From Pseudomonas iridis (lineage in GTDB: Bacteria; Pseudomonadota; Gammaproteobacteria; Pseudomonadales; Pseudomonadaceae): DNA of 64,000 bases. The translations under genes and the position numbers were made by a program. The stretch's first letter is position 1. Every line of letters starts with the position of its first letter. Under the pieces are notes generated by a model. That model was not told the origin of the DNA and made no database searches. It saw only the letters and a program-made list of their open reading frames with translations. The DNA lies in the NCBI RefSeq assembly GCF_017980685.1, contig NZ_JACXXO010000004.1, forward strand, positions 124,001 to 188,000, in the 5' to 3' direction. Of the stretch, positions 36,220 through 46,313 are shown one piece after another.

Positions 36220-37101
36220 ATGAAACGACTGCCGCCCTTGCCCGCCCTGCACACGTTCTGGATCACCGCCCAGTGCTGCAACTTCACCCGGGCTGCCGAG
36301 CAGTTGCACATCACGCAGGGTGCAGTCAGCCGACAGATCGCCGGGCTGGAAGAGCATTTGGGTTATCCGCTGTTCATTCGCCTGGCCCGAGGGTTGAAGC
36401 TGACAGCCGAAGGTCGGGAATGGATGTTGCGCGTGCAACAGATGTTCGGTCTGCTTGGCGAGGCCGTGGAGCAGATCGGCGTGCGCCGTCAGACCCTGCA
36501 ACTCAAGGCGCCGAGTTGTGTGATGCGCTGGCTTTTGCCGCGGTTGCTGCAATGGCAGAAGGAGCGCCCGGACGTGCCGGTGAAACTGACCGCGTCTTTG
36601 CAACATGGCGTCGACTTTCAACGTGAGCAGTTCGACGCGGCGGTGATTTATGGAGCAACGCCAGACAACTCGCCGGGGGCGTTGCATCTGTTCGATGAAC
36701 AACTGACGCCGGTCTGTTCGCCACTGCTGCTCAAAGGCTCGCCGGCGCTGAAGACACCCGCCGACCTGCAGCAACATCTGCTGCTGCATCCGACGCACGA
36801 TGTGCAGGACTGGTCGGTGTGGCTGAGCGCCGCTGCGCTCCAATTGAACAATGTCAGCAGCGGTCAGCATTTCGAAACGCTGGATCAGGCCATGTCGATG
36901 GCGTCCCACGGGACGGGGGTGGCAATCGGTGATTGGTCACTCATCGGTGATGACCTGCACGCGGAAAGACTGGTGATGCCGTTTGAGCTAAAGGTCAAGA
37001 CCGGGCTGGCTTACTACCTGGTGGTGCCGCAGGGCGGGGAAACTTCGCCGCCACTTGAAGAGCTGATGCTGTGGCTGGTTGAGCAGGCGCATTTGCGGTG
37101 A
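36220..37101 (+). CDS. LysR-family regulator (GcvA-like)
   Basis: 293 residues. The N-terminal winged helix-turn-helix reads LPPLPALHTFWITAQCCNFT then RAAEQLHITQGAVSRQIAGLE, followed by a LysR effector domain with VMRWLLPRLLQWQKERPDVP and ASHGTGVAIGDW. This LPPL-AL start and VMRWL motif are common in the GcvA/AmpR-like branch. It is divergent from the decarboxylase-dehydrogenase pair, which it probably controls. The co-inducer might be arginine or 2-ketoarginine, an inference from the neighbours only. Confidence 0.88.
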   Translation: MKRLPPLPALHTFWITAQCCNFTRAAEQLHITQGAVSRQIAGLEEHLGYPLFIRLARGLKLTAEGREWMLRVQQMFGLLGEAVEQIGVRRQTLQLKAPSCVMRWLLPRLLQWQKERPDVPVKLTASLQHGVDFQREQFDAAVIYGATPDNSPGALHLFDEQLTPVCSPLLLKGSPALKTPADLQQHLLLHPTHDVQDWSVWLSAAALQLNNVSSGQHFETLDQAMSMASHGTGVAIGDWSLIGDDLHAERLVMPFELKVKTGLAYYLVVPQGGETSPPLEELMLWLVEQAHLR

Positions 37102-37106
37102 GGCCT

Positions 37107-37320
37107 TTCCCCTCACCCTAACCCTCTCCCAAGGGAGAGGGGACTGACCGTGGAATGTTTAAGAGAGACGCCGATCTGACAGTGCTTTACCGAATCCGTA
37201 ATCGACTTTCAGGTTGCTTTACCGAATCAATAATCGGCTCAATCTTTCAGGTCGATGTAGCACGCAAGACACCTCGGTCGGCTCCCTCTCCCCCCGGGAG
37301 AGGGCTGGGGTGAGGGGAAA
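37107..37320. repeat. Inverted CCCTCACCC/CTCTCCC element, copy D
   Basis: Left TTCCCCTCACCCTAACCCTC with the CAAGGGAGAGGGG hairpin; right CCCTCTCCCCCCGGGAGAGG followed by GCTGGGGTGAGGGGAA. The interior carries GCTTTACCGAATC twice, plus CTTTCAGGT twice and ACACCTCGGTCGG. Confidence 0.85.
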
Positions 37321-37325
37321 ACGCC

Positions 37326-37940
37326 TCAATACCCAACAGTAAACCGCTGACGCGAATGCTTCGGCGTTTCCACCTCGTCGATCAGCGCAATCGCGTAATC
37401 GGCAAAAGTGATCCAGCTCCGCCCTTCTTCACCCACCAGCAAGTGATCCTGGCCGACGCGGAACTTGCCGCTGCGCTCACCTTCGACAAACTCCGCCGAT
37501 GGTGACAGGAAGGTCCAGTCCAGATCCTGCTCCTGGCGCAACGCATCAAGAAACGCAGCACCGGCACTGGCTTCGGTTTTGTACTCCGCCGGGAAACCTG
37601 CACTGTCGATCACCCGAGTGTTGTCCGGCAGCAACAGCGAGCCGGCACCGCCGACCACCAACAAGCGTTTCACACCCGCCTGCTTGACCGGCCCGACAAT
37701 GGCGCTGGCCGGCACCGTGGCGAAATGCGCGGCGGTGATCACCACGTCGTGTCCCGCCACGGCGTCTTGCAGCGCTGCTGAATCCAGCACATCGACATTC
37801 TTGCTGACCACACCGGCACGCGAACCGATCTTCGAAGTATCGCGGGCAATGGCAGTGACGCTATGACCGCGACGCAGGGCTTCTTCCAGCAGTTGGCTAC
37901 CGGCACGACCGGTGGCACCAATGATTGCGATTTTGCTCAT
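37326..37940 (-). CDS. NAD(P)H-binding oxidoreductase (atypical SDR, NmrA/YwnB-like)
   Basis: 204 residues, GGAG before the ATG. The Rossmann motif is MSKIAIIGATGRAGSQLLEE (GXXGXXG). Further marks are DVVITAAHF, KRLLVVGGAGSLLL and a YAIALIDE segment near the end. There is no YXXXK catalytic pair, so it is of the atypical SDR type that binds NAD(P)H and may be a sensor or quinone-related reductase. It lies 45 bp downstream of the MBL-fold gene and is probably co-transcribed with it under the divergent LysR regulator. Confidence 0.85.
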   Translation of the reverse strand: MSKIAIIGATGRAGSQLLEEALRRGHSVTAIARDTSKIGSRAGVVSKNVDVLDSAALQDAVAGHDVVITAAHFATVPASAIVGPVKQAGVKRLLVVGGAGSLLLPDNTRVIDSAGFPAEYKTEASAGAAFLDALRQEQDLDWTFLSPSAEFVEGERSGKFRVGQDHLLVGEEGRSWITFADYAIALIDEVETPKHSRQRFTVGY

Positions 37941-37985
37941 GACATTCTCCAGTTGGCTTGAGAGTGCTGCTTGTTCAGAATCGGG

Positions 37986-38864
37986 TTACCACTGCATCTC
38001 GCCCTTGGCGACTTTCGCGCTCAGTTCCAGCGAGCTTTCCTCGCCCAGCGTCGGGTAGCGCTTTTTCATCGCGGCGATCAGTGCAGCGGAGTCCTTGGCT
38101 TTGGCGGTTTCTGCGTCGAACGCTCTAATGTAGTCGGCGGTGAATTTAACGCTCGCCAGCGAACGGCTGCCATCACCCAGGTAATGTCCCGGCACCACGG
38201 TTTTCGGTTTCAGGGTTTCGATCGACTGCAAAGTTGCCAGCCAATCGGCGTGGGATTGCGCGGTCTGGGTGTCGGCCATCCAGACGTGGATGTTCTCGGC
38301 GACGACCACGCCACCGACCACGGCCTTGAGCGACGGAATCCATACGAAGCTGCGATCCGGTTGTTTGCCGTCCAGCCCGATCACCTGCAACTTCTGCCCT
38401 TCGAGCATCAGGCTGTCGCCCTTGAGGACGCTCGGCACGATGGTTTTTGCAGGGACGTCGGCGCCCATTTTCGGGCCCCAGAACGCGAGTTTTCCTTCGA
38501 CGGTTTTGTTGATGTGATCCACGGTCGGCTGCGAGGCCAGCACCTTGGCGTCAGGGAAGGCTTTGGTCAGAGTATCGAGGCCGAAGTAGTAATCCGGGTC
38601 ACCGTGGCTGATGTAAATGGTGGTCAGGTGCTTGCCGCTGGCGCGGACCTTTTCCACCACCTGTTCAGCCTGGGATTTGCCGAACTGCGCGTCGACCAGA
38701 ATGGCGTCTTTTTCACCGCTGACCAGCACAGAGGTCACCGGGAAGATTGCCTGGGTGCCCGGGTTATAGACATCGAGGGTCAGGTTGGCAGCGGCCGCAT
38801 GGGCGGCGAAGCCGAGAGAGGCCGTGGCGAGTAAAACGCGTTTGATTGTAGTGAAGCCGATCAT
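37986..38864 (-). CDS. Exported MBL-fold protein with altered metal motif
   Basis: 292 residues, GGAG before the ATG. A signal peptide is clear (KRVLLATASLGFAAHAAA), so the protein is periplasmic. The beta-lactamase fold is suggested by VTSVLVSGEKDAILVDAQFG, TTIYISHGDPDYYFGLDTL and VVPGHYLGDGS. The usual HXHXDH zinc motif reads HGDPDYY here: the second His is Asp and the last His is Tyr. It is either a variant metal site or a non-hydrolase. It shares an operon with the NAD(P)H-binding protein, divergent from LysR 38980. Substrate unknown. Confidence 0.82.
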   Translation of the reverse strand: MIGFTTIKRVLLATASLGFAAHAAAANLTLDVYNPGTQAIFPVTSVLVSGEKDAILVDAQFGKSQAEQVVEKVRASGKHLTTIYISHGDPDYYFGLDTLTKAFPDAKVLASQPTVDHINKTVEGKLAFWGPKMGADVPAKTIVPSVLKGDSLMLEGQKLQVIGLDGKQPDRSFVWIPSLKAVVGGVVVAENIHVWMADTQTAQSHADWLATLQSIETLKPKTVVPGHYLGDGSRSLASVKFTADYIRAFDAETAKAKDSAALIAAMKKRYPTLGEESSLELSAKVAKGEMQW

Positions 38865-38979
38865 CTGTTGCTCCAGTGTCCGAAATGCCGTGTCTGGCGA
38901 TGGGACAGAGCTTAGTTGCCTGACTCAGTACAAAAAATGCGATGCTTGGACATAGTTTGTTTCTGAAAGCGGGCAAATC

Positions 38980-39885
38980 ATGGATCGTCTCCAAGCAATG
39001 CGAGTATTCGTCACGGTGGTGGATCTGGGCAGCCAGTCGGCCGCCGCCGACCATCTGGACCTGTCGCGCCCGGTGGTCTCGCGTTATCTGGCGGAACTGG
39101 AAGACTGGGTGGGTGCACGCCTGATGCACCGCACCACGCGCAAATTGAGCCTGACGGCTGCCGGCAGTGAAATCCTGCCGCGTTGCCGACAGATGATCGA
39201 ACTGTCCAGCGACATGCAAGCCGCCGTCGCCGAACCCGACGATGCGCCGCGCGGGTTGCTGCGGATCAGCGTCAGCACCTCGTTCGGCCAGGCGCAACTG
39301 GCCGATGCGATGGCGGCTTACGTCAAGCGCTATCCGGGCGTGAGCATTGACCTGCAGATGCTCGATCGCACGGTGAATCTGGTGGATGAGCGGATCGACC
39401 TGGCGATTCGCACCAGCAACGATCTGGACCCCAACCTGATTGCCCGGCGCCTGACGGTGTGCCGCTCGGTGGTCTGCGCGGCCCCGGCGTATCTGCGCGA
39501 AAATCCGCCGCCACAGCGCGTCGAAGACCTCAGCCGGCACAACTGCCTGACCCACTCGTATTTTGGCAAGAGTCTGTGGCACTTTGAGGAGGACGGCGAG
39601 CAGGTGTCCGTGCCGGTGCAGGGCAACATCAGCGCCAACGAGGCCAGCACGCTGCTACGCGCGACCCTGGCCGGCGCCGGGGTGGCGATGCTGCCGACGT
39701 ATCAGGCCGGGGGGCATATTCATGCGGGTGAATTGATTCGGCTGCTGCCTGATGCCGAGCCGCGACAGATGAACATCTACGCGGTGTACGCCTCACGCAA
39801 GCACATGCCGACGGCGTTGCGCAGTCTGCTGGATTTTCTGGTGGTGAGGTTTCCCGAGAATCCTGAATGGGATGTGGGCCTGTAA
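38980..39885 (+). CDS. LysR-family regulator (CrgA-like)
   Basis: 301 residues starting MDRLQAMRVFVTVVDLGSQS. The HTH reads AADHLDLSRPVVSRYLAELE and the family LMHRTTRKLSLTAAG motif follows. The effector domain has LLRISVSTSFG, LVDERIDLAIRTSNDLDPNL and GAGVAMLPTYQA, typical of the branch that controls adjacent oxidoreductases. It is divergent from the MBL-fold and NAD(P)H-binding genes with 115 bp between starts, so these are its likely targets. Confidence 0.88.
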   Translation: MDRLQAMRVFVTVVDLGSQSAAADHLDLSRPVVSRYLAELEDWVGARLMHRTTRKLSLTAAGSEILPRCRQMIELSSDMQAAVAEPDDAPRGLLRISVSTSFGQAQLADAMAAYVKRYPGVSIDLQMLDRTVNLVDERIDLAIRTSNDLDPNLIARRLTVCRSVVCAAPAYLRENPPPQRVEDLSRHNCLTHSYFGKSLWHFEEDGEQVSVPVQGNISANEASTLLRATLAGAGVAMLPTYQAGGHIHAGELIRLLPDAEPRQMNIYAVYASRKHMPTALRSLLDFLVVRFPENPEWDVGL

Positions 39886-39992
39886 AGATCAAAAGATCGT
39901 CCGATCGCGGCCCGAGCCTTCGGAAGCTCCTACACGGATAAATGTAGGAGTTGCCGAAGGCTCGGGCCGCGATCGGACGATCTTTTGATCTT
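39885..39992. repeat. Long REP inverted pair
   Basis: AAGATCAAAAGATCGTCCGA followed by TCGCGGCCCGAGCC and TTCGGAAGCTCCTACA is mirrored by TGTAGGAGTTGCCGAAGG, CTCGGGCCGCGATCGG and ACGATCTTTTGATCTT. It has a longer stem than the other REP pairs because of the CGTCCGATCGCGGCCC insert. Confidence 0.9.
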
Positions 39993-40043
39993 GTTCTATG
40001 CTGAAAGTAATACCGCAGAGTATTCGTTCAGAGGTCGAACACC

Positions 40044-40220
40044 ATGAACATCAAAACAAGAAGGTACTGCGCGATTTTCATCACCTGCGCCGCCACGCTC
40101 GCGCTGTATGGCACTGCGGCCTGGCGGGTCGAGCAGCAGCGACAACTGCCCCGTGAATACGCGAGTTGCAACTTCGAGCGCTGCATTCCGCACAATGCCA
40201 CGCTGAACGCGTTGCGCTGA
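40044..40220 (+). CDS. Small membrane-anchored or exported protein
   Basis: 58 residues, MNIKTRRYCAIFITCAATLA start, with GAGG about nine bases before the ATG. A basic N terminus and one hydrophobic segment (YCAIFITCAATLALYGTAAW) suggest a signal anchor. The short tail holds two Cys (SCNFERCIPHNATL). It stands alone between two REP pairs. No family is recognised. The reading frame, ribosome site and hydrophobic pattern make it credible, but it could be spurious. Confidence 0.5.
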   Translation: MNIKTRRYCAIFITCAATLALYGTAAWRVEQQRQLPREYASCNFERCIPHNATLNALR

Positions 40221-40243
40221 TTCAGCTGACTGGAATGCGATGC

Positions 40244-40333
40244 TGTGGGAGCTGGCTTGCCAGCGATTGCGGACTCACATTCAACATTGATGTCGACTGA
40301 GGCACCGCCATCGCTGGCAAGCCAGCTCCTACA
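40244..40333. repeat. REP inverted pair
   Basis: TGTGGGAGCTGGCTTGCCAG mirrored by CTGGCAAGCCAGCTCCTACA. Located between the small gene and the convergent pobR end. Confidence 0.88.
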
Positions 40334-40355
40334 GGTTTTTGCAGCGTTTATGAGG

Positions 40356-41240
40356 CTACTGCTCGGCCTTCAACCGGTCGCGAAACGCCTTTGGCGATAT
40401 CCCCACCCGACGCCTGAACAAACGCGTGAAGTTGGTCGGATCGGAAAACCCCAACAATTCCGACATCTCATAAATCGTCATGCTGGTGTAGGTCAGCAAG
40501 CGCTTGGCTTCCAGTAACTGGCGCTCGTGCATGATCTGCAACGCCGGTTGCCCCGCCAGCTCACGGCATGTGCCGTTGAGGTGCGACACCGAAATGCCTA
40601 GCCGATGCGCCAGATCCTCAACCTTCACATGCTGGCGATAAGTCTCTTCCACCAGTTGGATAAAGCCATTGAGGTATTCGCGCTGGCGCTGTGGCCGCTG
40701 GCTGGCCTTGTGGCGAACAATGGCCTGACGACTGACCCAAACCATGATCACGCTGACCAGCGCATGCATGAGCATTTCCCGCGCCGGTTGATGACCGTTG
40801 TACTCAGCCTGCAACGCTGAAAACAGGCTGTTCAGATAATCGCCGTCGTTGCCCGCCGAATAGGCATGCGCCTGCGCCAACGCGTGCACCGCGTCGCCCA
40901 GTTGCGCCTGCAAGTGATGGATCAGCGGCGTTGCGAGAGTAACGATGAACCCTTCAACGTCCTCGGAAAAGCGAAAGCCATGCACCGACAGCGGCGGCAG
41001 GACTTGAATCGCGGGTGTTTCGAGGCGGGTGCGCTGGCCTTCGATTTCAAGCTCTGCCTGACCTTTGAATACGAAAAGCAACTGACACAAATCGGCGTGG
41101 CGGTGGGGTTTGATTTCCCATTGATGTTCGCGACTGCGTGAGGAAATGGTTTCACAGTGCAGCAAGTCAGGGGTTGGCCAGTCCAGGCTTTCACCGTAGA
41201 GCTTGAACACCGGAATCGAAGGCAGCTCGGGCTTGTTCAT
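40356..41240 (-). CDS. pobR: AraC-family regulator of 4-hydroxybenzoate use, PobR
   Basis: 294 residues (MNKPELPSIPVFKLYGES start). The N-terminal cupin has PHRHADLCQLLFVFKGQAEL and IQVLPPLSVHGFRF. The C-terminal AraC domain has VEDLAHRLGISVSHLNGTCR and MSELLGFSDPTNFTRLFRRR. The gene is divergent from pobA with about 180 bp between starts, the standard Pseudomonas arrangement in which an AraC-type PobR activates pobA in the presence of 4-hydroxybenzoate. Confidence 0.9.
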   Translation of the reverse strand: MNKPELPSIPVFKLYGESLDWPTPDLLHCETISSRSREHQWEIKPHRHADLCQLLFVFKGQAELEIEGQRTRLETPAIQVLPPLSVHGFRFSEDVEGFIVTLATPLIHHLQAQLGDAVHALAQAHAYSAGNDGDYLNSLFSALQAEYNGHQPAREMLMHALVSVIMVWVSRQAIVRHKASQRPQRQREYLNGFIQLVEETYRQHVKVEDLAHRLGISVSHLNGTCRELAGQPALQIMHERQLLEAKRLLTYTSMTIYEMSELLGFSDPTNFTRLFRRRVGISPKAFRDRLKAEQ

Positions 41241-41397
41241 CACTTCAATCCAGGCCTCTAGTATTGCGGGCGATAATCGCCCCGATTGGCAGAATGTACA
41301 GGTATCGGCTCAGTTTTCACCTTCAATTGACAGACCCGCAAGGGAAAAATGCAAGCACTCGATCCATAAAAATCATTCACCGACGAATGTCCCGTGA

Positions 41398-42612
<1,215 letters not shown>

Positions 42613-42690
42613 CCTGCTACCGACTTACACTGGCGAGCCCCCCGCTCGCCTGACGATCTGCGGGACTTCCACTGCCCGCAGGTTTTGCCC

Positions 42691-44208
42691 GTGACCCATC
42701 TCAATCACCCCGAAACGCCCAAACCGGCCATTCGCAGCGTGCTGGTTGCGCTGATGATGGCGATTTTTCTGGGTGCGCTGGATCAGACCATCGTTGCCGT
42801 GTCGATGCCGGCCATCTCCGCACAGTTCAAGGACGTCAGCCTGCTGGCCTGGGTGATTTCCGGGTACATGGTGGCGATGACCGTGGCGGTGCCGATCTAC
42901 GGCAAGCTCGGCGATTTGTACGGGCGACGCAAACTGATGCTGTTCGGCATGGGCCTGTTTACGTTGGCCTCGCTGTTCTGCGGCATGGCGCAAAGCATGG
43001 AGCAACTGGTGCTGGCGCGGATCCTTCAGGGGATCGGTGCGGGCGGGATGATCTCGGTCAGCCAGGCGATCATCGGCGACATCGTGCCGCCACGCGAACG
43101 CGGTCGCTATCAGGGTTACTTCAGCAGTATGTACGCCGTCGCAAGCGTCGCCGGCCCGGTGCTAGGCGGCTACATGACCGAGTACCTGTCGTGGCGCTGG
43201 GTGTTTCTGATCAACCTGCCACTTGGCCTCGGGGCCTGGTGGGTGGCCAATCGCAATCTGCGCGGACTGCCGATTCCGCAGCGCAAACCGATCATCGATT
43301 ACCTCGGCACACTGCTGATGATCATTGGCCTGACGGCGTTGCTGCTCGGCATCACGGAGGTCGGTCAGGGCCATTCGTGGCGCAGCAGCGAAGTGCTGGG
43401 GTTGTTCGCTTGTGCGGTCGTTGTGTTGGCAATTTTCGTCTGGCACGAACGTCGTGCACGGGAGCCGTTGTTGCCGATGCATCTGTTCGCCAACCGCAAT
43501 GCGTTGCTGTGCTGGTGCACGATTTTCTTCACCAGCTTCCAGGCGATTTCGCTGATCGTGTTGATGCCGCTGCGCTTTCAAACCGTCACCGGGGCCGGCG
43601 CCGACAGCGCCGCGCTGCACCTGCTGCCGCTGGCCATGGGTTTACCGATCGGGGCGTTTTTTGCCGGCCGTCGCACGTCCATCACCGGGCGCTACAAACC
43701 ACAGATTCTGACGGGTGCGATCCTGATGCCGATCTCGATTGTCGGCATGGCGTTCAGCCCGCCCGAGGCGACGCTGATGAGCGGGTTGTTCATGGTACTC
43801 AGCGGTATTGCCGGCGGCATGCAGTTCCCGACTTCATTGGTCGGCACGCAGAACTCGGTGGAGCAACGCGACATTGGCGTCGCCACCAGCACCACCAACC
43901 TGTTCCGTTCGCTGGGCGGCGCGGTGGGCGTGGCGTTGATGTCGGCGCTGTTGCTTGCATTGCTGCAGGATTCGAATTTCGCCCATTTGGCGAGCAGTTC
44001 GCTGATCAACGAGGGACATTCCGGCAACGTGCTGCTGGACGGTTTGAACGCGGCGCCGGGTGATGCACAGAACGCTTTGCGCGCGGAGCTTGCGGTGACC
44101 TTCCGGCATTTGTTGTGGGTCAGCGCGGCGGTGTCGCTACTGGGGCTGGCGGCGGCGATTGCGATGCCGAACAACCTGCTGCGCGGACGTGAGCACGGCG
44201 CGAAATAG
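42691..44208 (+). CDS. DHA2-family (EmrB/QacA) multidrug efflux transporter
   Basis: 505 residues from GTG 42691 (AGG nine bases upstream; TTG 42685 is an alternative). It is predicted to have 14 membrane helices. The family motifs are LGALDQTIVAVSMPAISAQF in helix 1, YGKLGDLYGRRKLML (motif A) and GGMISVSQAIIGDIVPPRER then GRYQGYFSSMY with AGPVLGGYMTEYLSWRWVF (motif C, antiporter). It is a proton-driven drug exporter with no MFP or outer-membrane partner beside it, so it probably works alone in the inner membrane. It starts about 80 bp after pobA on the same strand. Confidence 0.9.
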   Translation: MTHLNHPETPKPAIRSVLVALMMAIFLGALDQTIVAVSMPAISAQFKDVSLLAWVISGYMVAMTVAVPIYGKLGDLYGRRKLMLFGMGLFTLASLFCGMAQSMEQLVLARILQGIGAGGMISVSQAIIGDIVPPRERGRYQGYFSSMYAVASVAGPVLGGYMTEYLSWRWVFLINLPLGLGAWWVANRNLRGLPIPQRKPIIDYLGTLLMIIGLTALLLGITEVGQGHSWRSSEVLGLFACAVVVLAIFVWHERRAREPLLPMHLFANRNALLCWCTIFFTSFQAISLIVLMPLRFQTVTGAGADSAALHLLPLAMGLPIGAFFAGRRTSITGRYKPQILTGAILMPISIVGMAFSPPEATLMSGLFMVLSGIAGGMQFPTSLVGTQNSVEQRDIGVATSTTNLFRSLGGAVGVALMSALLLALLQDSNFAHLASSSLINEGHSGNVLLDGLNAAPGDAQNALRAELAVTFRHLLWVSAAVSLLGLAAAIAMPNNLLRGREHGAK

Positions 44209-44228
44209 CACAAATACCACAAAAAACG

Positions 44229-44313
44229 GTGGGAGCGAGCCTGCTCGCGAATGCGGTATGTCATTCAACATTGATGTCGGACACCACGCATTCGCGAGCA
44301 GGCTCGCTCCCAC
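44229..44313. repeat. REP inverted pair
   Basis: GTGGGAGCGAGCCTGCTCGC mirrored by GCGAGCAGGCTCGCTCCCAC. Between convergent genes. Confidence 0.9.
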
Positions 44314-44330
44314 AGGGTTATGTGGTGGGC

Positions 44331-45179
44331 TCAGGGGCTGTAGTAACCGACCGCCACCAGAAAATGCCCGACCTTCTTCAGGTACGCATGCTTGTCTTCG
44401 ATCTTGCCGGTCACCGGGTTCTTCCAGCGGTATTCGTATTCGCCGTCATCCTGTTTGCCAATCAGCGCCAGAATCGGCTCGCCCACCGGCTTGCCCTCCG
44501 GGTCCTTGATCTTGCCGAAGTCGGTATTGATCAGGCGCAGATTGGTGCCGTGGGCGACATAGCGCTGGGTATTCAGATCGACCACGAACACATACAGATC
44601 ATCCTGCAGATAGCCGCCCTTGAGCGAATTGATCGCCGTCAGCGTGCCTTTTTCGTCTTTGCCAAGATCGGTGGCGGCTTTGTCGAGCAACGCCTTGGCT
44701 TGTTCTGCCGACGCACGGGGCAGGTAGTAACCGACCGCGAGGATGCGCTGGCCGATGCGCTGATAAAACACGTGCTTGCGTTCGACCTTGCCGTCGGACC
44801 AGTTCTGCCAACGGTATTCGGCCTGCTGAATGCCGTTGCCTTCCGGTACCCGCAACGCTTCCTTGAAGGCTTTTTGCAGATCAGGACCGAGCACTTCACT
44901 GACGTTGCGGCCGATCAACGCCGATGACGGGCCGCCACTGGCAAGCATCACGCCTTGGGTGTCGAGCACAAACACGTAGCGGTCCTTGTCGACAAACTCG
45001 CCTTGGCGACTGAACGCGGCGAACGCCTTGTCACCGTTGTCGTGGTAATAGGCCAGTGCTTTTTCCAGCAGGGCAATAGCGGCCTTGCTGTCCTCCTTCT
45101 CCGTCGTTGCGGCGCTGGCTTGTCCCAACCCCACTAACAGCATCACGCCGAGCCAGGCCACTTTATGCAAAAACCCCAT
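44331..45179 (-). CDS. Periplasmic protein with two cache domains
   Basis: 282 residues. A signal peptide (MGFLHKVAWLGVMLLVGLGQ ending ASAA) is followed by two copies of a single-cache sensor fold: YVFVLDTQGVMLASG...ILAVGYYLPR and YVFVVDLNTQRYVAHG...LVAVGYYSP. There is no signalling domain and no membrane segment after the leader, so it is a free periplasmic binding protein, perhaps delivering a small ligand to a membrane receptor. Ligand unknown. Confidence 0.88.
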   Translation of the reverse strand: MGFLHKVAWLGVMLLVGLGQASAATTEKEDSKAAIALLEKALAYYHDNGDKAFAAFSRQGEFVDKDRYVFVLDTQGVMLASGGPSSALIGRNVSEVLGPDLQKAFKEALRVPEGNGIQQAEYRWQNWSDGKVERKHVFYQRIGQRILAVGYYLPRASAEQAKALLDKAATDLGKDEKGTLTAINSLKGGYLQDDLYVFVVDLNTQRYVAHGTNLRLINTDFGKIKDPEGKPVGEPILALIGKQDDGEYEYRWKNPVTGKIEDKHAYLKKVGHFLVAVGYYSP

Positions 45180-45333
45180 GACGCATCCCTCGTTCTTGTT
45201 GGTGTTACAAGAGCGTAGACGGGTTGGGGTGATGTATGGATATTCAGAATGATGCAGGGGATTGCAGAGCCCAGTGCGGTGAGGGGAATGAACTCCATCA
45301 CCGCAAGGGCTCTTCGCGGCATTTGATCAAGCG

Positions 45334-46188
45334 TTACGGCCGCGCATTGATCTGCTGCTGCAGGTTCTGGATCTGCGCCGACAGCGTGTTGAGGTTGCGG
45401 GTCATCTGGCCACGAAACGCATCGAACTCGGCCGTGTTGCCGCCACCCTGTGGCGTGGCCGGACGGTTGTCCTGCATGCTTTTGAGGACGACGATTTCCT
45501 GCGCCAGACGATCAATCTCGGCGCTCGGGTTACCCTGCTTCTTCAACGCCGCGATATCCGCGCCAAGGCTCTTGAACTGCGCATCGAAAGCCTTGAGCTG
45601 AGCGTCGACCTTACTGGTGTCGGCCGGAGTGCTTTTAATGGTTGCCAGCTCTGCGCCCAGGGCTTTTACCTGCGCTTGCAGTTGAGTATTGGCAGCCTGC
45701 TGCTGGGTGGTCTGGGCACTCATCTGCGCCAGACGCTTGTCCAGATCACTGGCCTGCCCCGCCACACCCTGCTGCTGCCTGCCTTGATCGAGCAGCTTGC
45801 TTTCCAGCTGTTTGATCTGCAGCTTCAAGGCTTCGCTGTCGGTGCTGACGTTGGTCTGGCTGGCGACGACCTTGCCGGAAATATCCTGCAAGCGCCCCGC
45901 CGCTTCCTCGCTGATCCGCGCGAAACTTTCCTGGGTGGCCACCAGTTGCTGTTCCATCAGCGAGATCTGCTGAAAACTCCACCATGCCAAACCGATGAAC
46001 GCGAAGAACAGTGCGCCGACCAACGCCCACAGCGGCCCGGTGCTGGCGGCCTTGACCTTGACCACCGGCGGTGTACGCGAGTGCACGGTGGTGCGGGAAG
46101 TGGTCGGAATGTCATCGTCGTCGAAGGTATCGGCACGCAAGCTCGGTACATCATCGAAATCGTCGTGGGCATCATTACGCATGGACAT
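45334..46188 (-). CDS. Membrane-anchored coiled-coil protein of unknown function
   Basis: 284 residues, AAGG eight bases before the ATG. The acidic, Asp-rich cytoplasmic N terminus (DDFDDVPSLRADTFDDDD) leads to one membrane segment (PLWALVGALFFAFIGLAWW) and then a long Gln/Ala/Leu-rich periplasmic coiled coil up to about residue 235. A 20-residue Pro-Gly linker and a short terminal coil follow (FRGQMTRNLNTLSAQIQNLQ). No catalytic motif is present, although such proteins are sometimes labelled ATPase. The single-anchor layout suggests an envelope-organising role, which is only an inference. Confidence 0.8.
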   Translation of the reverse strand: MSMRNDAHDDFDDVPSLRADTFDDDDIPTTSRTTVHSRTPPVVKVKAASTGPLWALVGALFFAFIGLAWWSFQQISLMEQQLVATQESFARISEEAAGRLQDISGKVVASQTNVSTDSEALKLQIKQLESKLLDQGRQQQGVAGQASDLDKRLAQMSAQTTQQQAANTQLQAQVKALGAELATIKSTPADTSKVDAQLKAFDAQFKSLGADIAALKKQGNPSAEIDRLAQEIVVLKSMQDNRPATPQGGGNTAEFDAFRGQMTRNLNTLSAQIQNLQQQINARP

Positions 46189-46313
46189 TGAGGCAACCTT
46201 TGTGAATCGCGGTGATGGCTAAATGCTGCGAAGTATAACCGCGCAGCCGCTGGGATTGACCCTCAAGCGGCGATGCGGTTCATTGCCGGCCGGCCGATTG
46301 GTATCAACGCGTT

